In this document: piece by piece, positions 57,656 through 64,000 of the stretch
Position numbering within the stretch: the stretch's first letter is position 1
Layout: every line of letters starts with the position of its first letter
DNA from: Burkholderia lata
GTDB lineage: Bacteria; Pseudomonadota; Gammaproteobacteria; Burkholderiales; Burkholderiaceae
Direction of reading: 5' to 3'
Assembly (NCBI RefSeq): GCF_902499335.1
Contig: NZ_CABVQK010000001.1
Coordinates: forward strand, 124,001-188,000
Length of the DNA: 64,000 nucleotides
Program-made: the position numbers and the translations under genes
Notes under the pieces: model-generated
What the model was told of the DNA's origin: nothing
The model's database searches: none
The model's input: the letters and a program-made list of their open reading frames with translations, nothing else

Positions 57656-58448
57656 GACCCTTCGCCTGGGCGACCGTGGCACGGATGTCGGCTACCTGCA
57701 GCGCCAACTCGTCGCGGCCGGCGCGCGTATCGACACCGACGCTATTTATGGGAGTGCGACACGCACCGCTGTCATGGCGTTCCAGGCATCGCACGGCCTG
57801 GTAGCGGACGGCGTCGCCGGCCCGAAGACCTGGTCGACGCTCGCGGCCGGCCGGCGTGATCCGCGACACCTGACCGACGCGGATCTTCAGCGTGCAGCCG
57901 ATCGGCTGCAGGTCGATCTCGCGGCCGTGCGCGCCGTCAACGAGGTGGAATCGCATGGCGCCGGGTTCCTGCCGGACGGCCGGCCCGTGGTCCTGTACGA
58001 GCGGCACGTCATGTACCGCCAGCTCGCGGCCGCCGGCCTGGACGCCGATGCGCTGGCAGCGAAGTACCCGGCCCTGGTCAACCCGAAGCGCGGCGGCTAT
58101 GCCGGCGATGCCGCCGAATATGCCCGCCTGGCGAGTGCGTCGCAAATTTCAGCCGTGTGCGCGCTCGAGGCGACGAGCTGGGGCGCGTTCCAAATCATGG
58201 GCTTCCACTGGAAGGCACTCGGCTATCCGGACGTGTTCGCGTTCGTCGATGCGATGAAGGTCAGCGAGGCCGAGCAGCTCGAGGCGTTCGTCCGGTTCAT
58301 CCTGAACGACAAGACGCTGCTGGCCGCGCTGCGCGGCCGGAAATGGGCGAAGTTCGCCGAGCTGTACAACGGCCGCGCGTACGCCGAGAACCTGTACGAC
58401 GTGAAGCTCGAACGGGCGTTCGATCGCTACAGCCGGGCGGGCACGTGA
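57648..58448 (+). CDS. Phage endolysin: peptidoglycan-binding + N-acetylmuramidase
   Basis: The 266-residue protein has an N-terminal peptidoglycan-binding domain (LRLGDRGTDVGYLQRQLVAAGARIDTDAIYGSATRTAVMAFQASHGLVADGVAGPKTWSTL, about 5-65). An N-acetylmuramidase-type catalytic domain follows (about 85-260; VNEVESHGAGFLPDGRPVVLYERHVMYR with a likely catalytic Glu in EVES, and WGAFQIMGFHWKALGY). There is no signal sequence, so it needs a holin for release. Its stop overlaps the Rz start (GTGA). Confidence 0.9.
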   Translation: MYKTLRLGDRGTDVGYLQRQLVAAGARIDTDAIYGSATRTAVMAFQASHGLVADGVAGPKTWSTLAAGRRDPRHLTDADLQRAADRLQVDLAAVRAVNEVESHGAGFLPDGRPVVLYERHVMYRQLAAAGLDADALAAKYPALVNPKRGGYAGDAAEYARLASASQISAVCALEATSWGAFQIMGFHWKALGYPDVFAFVDAMKVSEAEQLEAFVRFILNDKTLLAALRGRKWAKFAELYNGRAYAENLYDVKLERAFDRYSRAGT

Positions 58449-58936
58449 CCGCCGGCGCCCGTGTCTTCGCCGCTGGCGCGATCGCGCTCGCCGTGGCTGG
58501 CGTCGTCATCGCGATCCAGCATGCGCGCCTGATCGATGCCGGCCAGCGCGTCGACGATCTGGCGCGCGACGTGCGCGCGCGGACGGCCGAGCGCGATGCG
58601 GCACGCCGCGATGTGAAGGTCGTCACGCAGTACGTCGACCGTGTCCAGGTCGTGCGCGAAAAAGGCAACACCATCATCCAGGAGGTTCCCGTTTATGTGG
58701 ATCGCGAAGCCGATCGTGCTTGTGTTGTCCCTGTCGGTTTTGTGCGGGTGCACGACGGCGCCGCCGCCAACGTGCCGCTGGGCGATCCCGGAAACGCTGA
58801 TGCGGCCCCCTCGGGCGTTGCGCTCTCTGCCGTCGCCGCAACCATCGCCGACAACTACACCACCTGTCACGAAAACGCCGAGCAGTTGATCGCGCTGCAG
58901 ACTCGCGTGCGCGATGGCGAGGAACCCGCACCATGA
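58445..58936 (+). CDS. Rz-like inner membrane spanin (LysB type)
   Basis: From the GTG at 58445 the 163-residue protein has one N-terminal membrane anchor (ARVFAAGAIALAVAGVVIAIQHA) and a long helix (DAGQRVDDLARDVRARTAERDAARRDVKVVTQYVDRVQVV), the form of an i-spanin. A second gene (Rz1) is coded inside it in another frame. Spanins fuse the inner and outer membranes in the last step of lysis. It overlaps the endolysin gene by four bases and tail gene R by four bases. Confidence 0.82.
   Translation: MTAGARVFAAGAIALAVAGVVIAIQHARLIDAGQRVDDLARDVRARTAERDAARRDVKVVTQYVDRVQVVREKGNTIIQEVPVYVDREADRACVVPVGFVRVHDGAAANVPLGDPGNADAAPSGVALSAVAATIADNYTTCHENAEQLIALQTRVRDGEEPAP
58695..58889 (+). CDS. Embedded Rz1-like outer membrane spanin lipoprotein
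   Basis: The 64-residue frame inside Rz starts at the ATG at 58695, nine bases after GGAGG. It encodes a lipoprotein signal (MWIAKPIVLVLSLSVLCGC, Cys19) and a short Pro-rich mature part (TTAPPP, PSPQPSPTTTPPV), the exact profile of Rz1 o-spanins. Complete nesting within the Rz gene is known for lambda and P2 (lysC in lysB). Confidence 0.85.
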   Translation: MWIAKPIVLVLSLSVLCGCTTAPPPTCRWAIPETLMRPPRALRSLPSPQPSPTTTPPVTKTPSS

Positions 58937-59343
58937 ACAAGCCCAACAGCCTGCGCGCGGCGCTCACCGCAGCGCTGCCCGAGTTCGCGCGCAATCCTGA
59001 CCGGCTGCACATCTTCATCGAACACGGGTCGATTGCCGTCACCGCAGCGAAGTCGCTGTCGTTCGAATATGCGTACACGCTCGACATCGTCGTGACCGAG
59101 TACGCCGGCCATTCGGATCTCCTGATGGTCCCGATCATCGCCTGGCTGAAGATCCACCAGCCCGAGCTGCTGCTCAATCGTGACCTCTGCCGCGACGGGT
59201 TCAAATTCCAGGCCGAGCTGCTCGACAACGACAAATCCGATGTCGAGATCCTGCTGAAGCTTACCGAGCGCGTAGGCGTAGTCGAGCAGGCGAACGGCTA
59301 CGAGATTCGCCACTTCGGCGAGCCCCCGATCGCGGGGGCCTGA
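58933..59343 (+). CDS. R: Phage tail completion protein R (P2 gpR family)
   Basis: The 136-residue protein (MNKPNSLRAALTAALPEFARNPDRLHIFIEHGSIAVTAAKSLSFEYAYTLDIVVTEYAGHSDLLMVPIIAWLKIHQPELLLN) is a clear gpR. It acts in tail completion. The ATG overlaps the Rz stop, and the stop overlaps the S start by one base. Confidence 0.94.
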   Translation: MNKPNSLRAALTAALPEFARNPDRLHIFIEHGSIAVTAAKSLSFEYAYTLDIVVTEYAGHSDLLMVPIIAWLKIHQPELLLNRDLCRDGFKFQAELLDNDKSDVEILLKLTERVGVVEQANGYEIRHFGEPPIAGA

Positions 59344-59792
59344 TGGTCGATCGACTGTCCCGCGCCGAGGATTGGGCGTCTGGCCTGCTCGGCCAGCTCA
59401 CGCCCGCGCAGCGCGTGGTCCTGGCGAAGGGGCTGGCCGGCGAGTTGCGCCGGCGTCACTCGCGACGCATCGCCGAGGCCCGCAACCCGGACGGTAGCCG
59501 CTTCGCGCCGCGCAAGCCGCAGGCCCGGCGCAAGAAGGGGCGCATCCGGCGCGCGATGTTCGCGAAGCTGCGCACCGCCCGCTTCCTCAAAACCACCGCG
59601 ACGGCCGACGCGTCCGTGCTGCATTTCACGCGCCAGGTCGAGCGCATCGCGCGCGTCCACCAGGAGGGCCTGCGCGATCGCGTCGAGCGCAACGGCCCGA
59701 CCGTCCAGTATCCGGTGCGCGAGCTGCTCGGCCTGGCCGATGCGGACGTCGACCGGATCGCTGACATCGTCCTCGACTTCCTGTCGCGATAG
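59343..59792 (+). CDS. S: Phage virion morphogenesis/tail completion protein (P2 gpS family)
   Basis: The 149-residue basic protein (LSRAEDWASGLLGQLTPAQRVVLAKGLAGELRRRHSRRIAEARNPDGSRFAPRKPQ) matches gpS. In P2, R and S are needed for a functional tail end. It is followed by a 99-base gap containing the second late-promoter dyad. Confidence 0.93.
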   Translation: MVDRLSRAEDWASGLLGQLTPAQRVVLAKGLAGELRRRHSRRIAEARNPDGSRFAPRKPQARRKKGRIRRAMFAKLRTARFLKTTATADASVLHFTRQVERIARVHQEGLRDRVERNGPTVQYPVRELLGLADADVDRIADIVLDFLSR

Positions 59793-59823
59793 CGCGACGC
59801 TCTGGCTGATCGCATGGGGTCAC

Positions 59824-59848
59824 GGTTGTTAACCAGCCGTGTACAACC
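59824..59848. promoter_or_regulatory. Late-promoter dyad GGTTGT-N13-ACAACC before V
   Basis: GGTTGT (59824-59829) and ACAACC (59843-59848) repeat exactly the outer arms and 13-base spacing of the P/O dyad. It lies in the S-V gap, where P2 has the Ogr-activated promoter of the V-W-J-I-H-G operon. The centre is 56 bases from the V start. Confidence 0.78.
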
Positions 59849-59891
59849 CTTTTCGCGTGACCCTCTCCCGCGCGCGCGGCATCCTCGTCGC

Positions 59892-60599
59892 ATGGATGAT
59901 TTTGCCGACCTGAACCGCCGCCTTGAAAGCCTCCTGCGCGAGGGCACCGTGATCGAAGTCGACCACGGCGCCCGCCGCGTTCGCATCGAATCCGGCGGCC
60001 TGCAAACCGACTGGATTCGCTGGCTCGCGCAGCGCACCGGCGACAGCATCGTGTGGGACCCGCCGTCGATCGGCGAGCCGGGCCTGCTCTTCTGCCCGTC
60101 CGGCGAACCGACGACGGGCCTCTTTCTCCCTGGCGTGTACTGCGACGGCCACGACTCGCCCAGCTCGAGCGCAACGCTGCACGTGCGCGTCTACAAGGAC
60201 CAGGCGCGCATCTCGTACGACTTCGCATCGCATGCCCTCACCGCCGAACTGCCGGCGGGTGCGACCGTGCGCGTCGTCGCGCCGGTCAGCGTCACGGTCG
60301 AAACCAACACCGCGACCGTCAAGGCGAAGTCCGTCACGCTCGACGCCGACGATACGACGGTCACGGGCTCGCTGCTCGTGAAGGGGCCGCTCACGTTCGA
60401 ATCGGGCGCGACCGGCAAGGGTGGCGGTGGCACGGGCGGTAGTGGCCCCGTGATCGAGATTCACGGCAGCGCGCACTTCACTGAAGTCGTGACAGCCGAT
60501 GTCGACGTGCGGTCGCGGAACGTCAGCCTCGTGGCGCACCCGCACCAGGCACAAGGCGAATTCGCCGTGACAACGAAACCGATCGCGGGTGGCGCATGA
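59892..60599 (+). CDS. V: Phage baseplate assembly protein V (tail spike; P2 gpV family)
   Basis: The 235-residue protein starts MDDFADLNRRLESLLREGTVIEVDHGARRVRIESGGLQTDWIRWLAQRTGD, matching the gpV OB-fold N-terminus. A beta-helical C-terminal part ends in VAHPHQAQGEFAVTTKPIAGG with HxH iron-binding residues at the tip. It is the membrane-piercing spike at the centre of the baseplate. No Shine-Dalgarno is visible before the ATG. It overlaps W by four bases. Confidence 0.92.
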   Translation: MDDFADLNRRLESLLREGTVIEVDHGARRVRIESGGLQTDWIRWLAQRTGDSIVWDPPSIGEPGLLFCPSGEPTTGLFLPGVYCDGHDSPSSSATLHVRVYKDQARISYDFASHALTAELPAGATVRVVAPVSVTVETNTATVKAKSVTLDADDTTVTGSLLVKGPLTFESGATGKGGGGTGGSGPVIEIHGSAHFTEVVTADVDVRSRNVSLVAHPHQAQGEFAVTTKPIAGGA

Positions 60600-60961
60600 T
60601 CGGCATGAACGCACGCACCGGCCGCGCAATCGCCGGCCAGGCCCACATCGAGCAGTCCGTCGCGGACATCCTGTTCACGCCGCTCGGGACGCGCGTGATG
60701 CGCCGTGAATACGGTTCCCTTCTTCCCGAGCTGATCGACGGCCCGGTCAATCCGCTGATGCGCATGCGCGTCATGGCGGCGTCTGTCATGGCGCTGGCAC
60801 GGTGGGAACCGCGCATCCAGGTCAACCAGGTGGACTTCGGTAGCACGGGCATCGACGGCGGCGCTGTGCTTGAGCTGCAAGGCGAACGCACGGACGGCCC
60901 GCGCGCGGGCACATCGTTCGCCATGCGCCTGCCGGCAACGAACGGGCGAGGTGCGGCATGA
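60596..60961 (+). CDS. W: Phage baseplate assembly protein W (gp25-like)
   Basis: The 121-residue protein (MIGMNARTGRAIAGQAHIEQSVADILFTPLGTRVMRREYGSLLPELIDGPVN) is a gpW/gp25-family baseplate wedge protein with the ..LxTxxGxRxxxxxfGs.l pattern. It overlaps V and J by four bases at each end (ATGA). Confidence 0.95.
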   Translation: MIGMNARTGRAIAGQAHIEQSVADILFTPLGTRVMRREYGSLLPELIDGPVNPLMRMRVMAASVMALARWEPRIQVNQVDFGSTGIDGGAVLELQGERTDGPRAGTSFAMRLPATNGRGAA

Positions 60962-61863
60962 GAACGACGCCGATCGACCTGTCGCAGCTCCCGGCCCCGG
61001 ACATCGTCGACGAACTCGACTACGAAACGATCCTGGCCGAAAAGAAGGCTCGCCTGGTCGCCCTGTATCCGAAGGAACAGCAGGACGAGATCTCAGCCAC
61101 GCTCGAGCTCGAATCCGAGCCGATGGTGAAGCTGCTGCAGGAAGCCGCGTACGACAAGATGCTGCTGCTCGCGCTCATGAACGAGAAGGCGCGCGGCATC
61201 CTGCTCGCGTATGCGAAGCGCACGACTCTCGAGCACATCGGCGCCCTCTTCGACGTCGACCGCCTGATGATCTCGCCAGGCGATCCGGACAAGGGTATCG
61301 ATCCCGTCTACGAGGACGACGACAACCTGCGCGAACGCATCCAGCTCGCACCGCGCGGCTTTTCTGTCGCCGGGCCGACCGACGCGTATGTGTTCCACGC
61401 GCGCGCCGCTGACGGGCGCGTGAAGGCCGCGACCGCCTACAGCCCGTCGCCGTGCGTGATGATCGTCACGGTCCTGTCGCGCGAAGGTGACGGTACAGCG
61501 AACGAGGAACTGCTCGGCATCGTCCGGAAGGCACTCGAGAAGAAGCGGCCGCAGGCCGACGAAGTGATTGTGCAGAGCGCGAAGATCGTCCGTTACGCGA
61601 TCCAGGGGACGCTGCGCTTCTTCGACGGCCCGGATCGCGCGGTCGCGCTCGCGGAAGCGCAGAAGAAGACGCTGCAGTTCGCCGAATCGATGCACCGCCC
61701 CGGTTCCGAGATCACGAAGGATGGTCTGTACGCGTCGATGCGCGTCGCCGGCGTCCAGAAGGTGCTGCTCGACACGCCGGCCGAAGGCGTGGCGATCGCG
61801 ATTGACCAGGCGCCGTACTGCACGGGTGTCGAGCTGAAGGACGGCGGGGTGGCCGATGACTAA
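60958..61863 (+). CDS. J: Phage baseplate assembly protein J
   Basis: The 301-residue protein begins MRTTPIDLSQLPAPDIVDELDYETILAEKKARLVALYP, typical of gpJ (baseplate J-like family), with APRGFSVAGPTDAYVFHARAADGRVKAATAYSPSPCVMIVTVLSREGDG in the middle. It forms the outer part of the baseplate wedge. It overlaps I by eight bases. Confidence 0.95.
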   Translation: MRTTPIDLSQLPAPDIVDELDYETILAEKKARLVALYPKEQQDEISATLELESEPMVKLLQEAAYDKMLLLALMNEKARGILLAYAKRTTLEHIGALFDVDRLMISPGDPDKGIDPVYEDDDNLRERIQLAPRGFSVAGPTDAYVFHARAADGRVKAATAYSPSPCVMIVTVLSREGDGTANEELLGIVRKALEKKRPQADEVIVQSAKIVRYAIQGTLRFFDGPDRAVALAEAQKKTLQFAESMHRPGSEITKDGLYASMRVAGVQKVLLDTPAEGVAIAIDQAPYCTGVELKDGGVADD

Positions 61864-62407
61864 GCTGCGCCCCTCCCTGCTGCTGCCGAACGCGACGGTG
61901 CTCGAACGTCGTCTGGCGCAAGCCAATGCCGACGTGCTCGACATTCCGGTCGAGATCGACACGCTGATGGACCCGGATCGCATCCCGCTGCGCTTCCTGC
62001 CGTGGCTCGCCTGGCACATGGGCGTCGACACTTGGCGCGACGAATGGCCCGAGCAGGTGAAGCGCGCACGCGTGAAAGCCGCGATCCGCATCGCCCGCAA
62101 AAAGGGCACTGCCGACGCCGTGCGCGACGTCTGCGCGTCGTTCGGCGCGAACGTCGTGATGCGCGAGTGGTTCGAGAAAACGCCGCGAGGCGTGCCGGGC
62201 ACGTTCGAGATCGTGATGACGGTCGGTGCGCGTGACGGCGTGCCGGCCACGGCGCAGTACGTCAACGACATCCGGGCCGAGGTCGATCGCGCGAAGCGCG
62301 GCACCGCCCACTACACCTTCACGCAGGGCTTCAGCATGCACGGCTCAATCGGCGTCGCATGCGGCGTGCGCGCGGCCGTCTATCGCCGCCTCTCTCTCAC
62401 GGACTGA
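61856..62407 (+). CDS. I: Phage tail protein I (P2 gpI family)
   Basis: The 183-residue protein contains IDTLMDPDRIPLRFLPWLAWHMGVDTWRDEWPEQVKRARVKAAIRIARKKGTADAVRDV, the gpI signature. It links the baseplate to the tail fibre. The tail fibre gene starts five bases after its stop. Confidence 0.94.
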   Translation: MTKLRPSLLLPNATVLERRLAQANADVLDIPVEIDTLMDPDRIPLRFLPWLAWHMGVDTWRDEWPEQVKRARVKAAIRIARKKGTADAVRDVCASFGANVVMREWFEKTPRGVPGTFEIVMTVGARDGVPATAQYVNDIRAEVDRAKRGTAHYTFTQGFSMHGSIGVACGVRAAVYRRLSLTD

Positions 62408-62412
62408 CGAAC

Positions 62413-64000
62413 ATGGCTGGAAACCTCATCTACATCACGGACGCCGGCCGCGCCGCACTGGTCGCGCCCGGCAACACCGGGACGACCGCGCACCAAGTCA
62501 CGCAGATTGGCCTCGCAACGGCGGCGTTCGTGTTCAAGCCGGACATGATTGCGCTTCCGAGCGAGCTGAAGCGCATCACGACCTTCGGCGGCGATACCGT
62601 TGCGCAGGACACGATCCATATCGTGATCCAGGACGACAGCGCGGACCAGTACAAGCTGTACGGCTTCGGGCTGTACCTGGACAACGGCGTGCTGTTCGGT
62701 GTCTATGTGCAAAACGATCCGATCCTGGAGAAGGCGCCGGCGTCGATGCTGCTGCTGGCCGCCGATACCATGTTCGCCTCGATCGACGTGTCGAAGCTCG
62801 TTTTCGGGCCGACCTCGTTCCTCAATCCGCCTGCGACCACCGAGCGCAAGGGCGTCATCGAACTGGCGACGCAGGTCGAGGTCGACGACGGCTCGGACGA
62901 CACGCGCGCCGTGACGCCGAAGACCGCAGCCAAGCGGTATGCGCCGCTCGTACGCCCGCAGCTCATCGGCCCCGTCAGCGTCACGTCGACGTCGACGGAC
63001 CAGGACGCGCAGCTCGCCGTCGCAGCTACTTCGGGAGCTCTCAACCGAGGGGCGAAGATCCGCTTTCACGGCACGTTCGCAGCGGGCACCGCGGACACCA
63101 ATGCACGGCTCGTCGCGTCGATCCGCGCCGGCTACGACGGCGGCACGTGGGGCCGCGAGTACCTGGATTTCTGGATCAATCGAACGCCCAACGATTCCAA
63201 CAGCGACACGAACCAGGTCCGCGCGATGCGGATCACGTACGGCGGCCGGGTCCTGGTCGGCAATCGCGATGATGACGGCTCAAACGCGCTTCAGGTCGGG
63301 GGTAACGGCACATTCTCCGGCGGCATCATCAGTTCCGGCCTCGACGCCGGCGGTGCGAACATTCGGCTGCGTAACAGCCGCGATGTACTCCTGCGCAACG
63401 ACGGCTCGAATTTCTATCTCCTGCTGACCAACACGAGCGACCCGGGCGCATCGTGGAATGGCTTCCGGCCGCTAACGATCAACGTCGCCACGGGTGCCGT
63501 GGTGCTGGACGACACGGGGGCCGGGACGTATGTCGGCGGCCAGTTGGCCGTCAAGGGCCTGCTCAACGTCAGCAATGGCTCCAACGAGGCGCGCATGCTT
63601 CTCGGCCCGAGCGGCGGGTACTTCTTCGGGACCGGCAATGCAGCCGGGTTCTACCTCCCGTCGACGGGCGCGATGTTCGCGTTCGACTTCGCGAAAAAGA
63701 ATCTGACTATCGTCGGAAACGAAGTGTGGAACGCGGGCAATTTGCCGAATCCGGCGCAGACGTCGGGCTTCATCATGACGGGGCAGATACTGGCCGCCGA
63801 AGGCACAGTGGACAAACCCGGCATTTCGTTCGTGAACGACGGCGCGCCAGACACCGGCTTTTTCCATATTTCGGACGGCGTGTTCGCGGTCACGAACAAC
63901 GGTCGAGAAACCATGCGGTTTCTCGCTGGCGAGCCGAACCGCGTCCTAGTCGGCACGACCGTCGACGACGGGCACATGTTCCAGGTTGCTGGCAACGCGG
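62413..64000 (+). CDS. H: Phage tail fibre protein (P2 gpH family), 3'-truncated by window end
   Basis: The frame is open from the ATG at 62413 through base 64000 (529 complete codons). The N-terminus (MAGNLIYITDAGRAALVAPG, with LYGFGLYLDNGVLFGVY) is the DUF3751 tail-fibre attachment domain. A Phage_fiber_2 type repeat follows at about residue 147 (ERKGVIELATQVEVDDG). The distal part is Gly/Asn-rich, with repeated blocks such as RVLVGNRDDDGSNALQVGGNG and RVLVGTTVDDGHMFQVAGNA, as in intertwined fibre shafts. It determines host binding; the receptor-binding tip lies beyond the window. Confidence 0.9.
   Translation, partial: MAGNLIYITDAGRAALVAPGNTGTTAHQVTQIGLATAAFVFKPDMIALPSELKRITTFGGDTVAQDTIHIVIQDDSADQYKLYGFGLYLDNGVLFGVYVQNDPILEKAPASMLLLAADTMFASIDVSKLVFGPTSFLNPPATTERKGVIELATQVEVDDGSDDTRAVTPKTAAKRYAPLVRPQLIGPVSVTSTSTDQDAQLAVAATSGALNRGAKIRFHGTFAAGTADTNARLVASIRAGYDGGTWGREYLDFWINRTPNDSNSDTNQVRAMRITYGGRVLVGNRDDDGSNALQVGGNGTFSGGIISSGLDAGGANIRLRNSRDVLLRNDGSNFYLLLTNTSDPGASWNGFRPLTINVATGAVVLDDTGAGTYVGGQLAVKGLLNVSNGSNEARMLLGPSGGYFFGTGNAAGFYLPSTGAMFAFDFAKKNLTIVGNEVWNAGNLPNPAQTSGFIMTGQILAAEGTVDKPGISFVNDGAPDTGFFHISDGVFAVTNNGRETMRFLAGEPNRVLVGTTVDDGHMFQVAGNA

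Larger units (their letters stand above)
50271..64000. mobile_element. P2-like prophage, structural half (continues past the window)
   Basis: The gene order Q-P / O-N-M-L-X-lysis-R-S-V-W-J-I-H is that of phage P2 and its Burkholderia relatives, all genes appear intact, and start/stop overlaps are frequent. Tail sheath, tube, tape measure, late regulator, integrase and replication genes are not in view. The left edge lies between about 50271 and 50401; those 131 bases have no gene and must hold an att site, or cos, or both. No attL core can be identified without the right end. Confidence 0.9.

Overview
The window is a GC-rich chromosomal segment of a betaproteobacterium, most likely Burkholderia sensu stricto and plausibly the Burkholderia cepacia complex. 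Indicators are a macromolecular-synthesis block ordered rpsU-yqeY-dnaG-rpoD, an xseB-ispA-dxs block, polA, tsaD and folE2 with betaproteobacterial protein features, a strong G/C third-position bias, and a Burkholderia-type P2-like prophage. No species-level claim is possible from sequence inspection alone.

Layout. At 1-2.8 kb lies the end of a drug-efflux operon (DHA2-type MFS pump plus NodT outer-membrane lipoprotein). At 3.1-5.4 kb are a periplasmic catalase and an ankyrin lipoprotein forming a katB-ankB pair. At 5.4-15.1 kb follow an aminoglycoside phosphotransferase-like gene, a sedolisin (S53) peptidase, a DUF3300 lipoprotein with glutamine-rich repeats, an FMN-binding PNPOx-like gene divergent from a MocR/PdxR-type regulator, and a phospholipase D/cardiolipin synthase-like lipoprotein. 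A CAU-anticodon tRNA that looks like tRNA-Ile2 sits at 15.4 kb. From 15.6 to 38.6 kb are mostly housekeeping genes: rpoD, dnaG, yqeY, rpsU, tsaD, folE2, dxs, ispA, xseB, a type II NADH dehydrogenase and polA. Among them are a Rieske oxygenase, a rhodanese, a dienelactone hydrolase, a BaiN/HI0933 flavoprotein, a VOC-family protein and a LysR regulator. From 38.6 to 45.5 kb are a LOG-family protein, small accessory enzymes and regulators, including a LysR gene divergent from a cupin-SDR-aldo/keto reductase operon.

From 45.5 to 50.3 kb the base composition becomes visibly less GC-rich and gene density falls. This island holds one TadE-like and two paralogous TadG-like proteins without the remaining tad/flp machinery, plus two unknown small genes. 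From about 50.3 kb to the window end runs the structural half of a P2-like prophage in canonical order: Q, P (leftward) / O, N, M, L, extra ORF, X, two holin-like genes, endolysin, Rz with embedded Rz1, R, S, V, W, J, I, and H (cut by the window end).

The most notable unexplained signal is a repeated dyad, GGTTGT-N13-ACAACC, found once between the divergent P and O genes and once just before V. These are the places where P2 has late promoters activated by Ogr. In both cases the dyad centre lies 56 bases from a start codon (P and V), and neither start has a visible Shine-Dalgarno sequence, which raises the possibility of leaderless late mRNAs. Other points are a perfect 24-bp palindrome between the MocR regulator and its divergent neighbour, two long hairpins in the Tad island, and polA and LOG start codons placed head to head one base apart.
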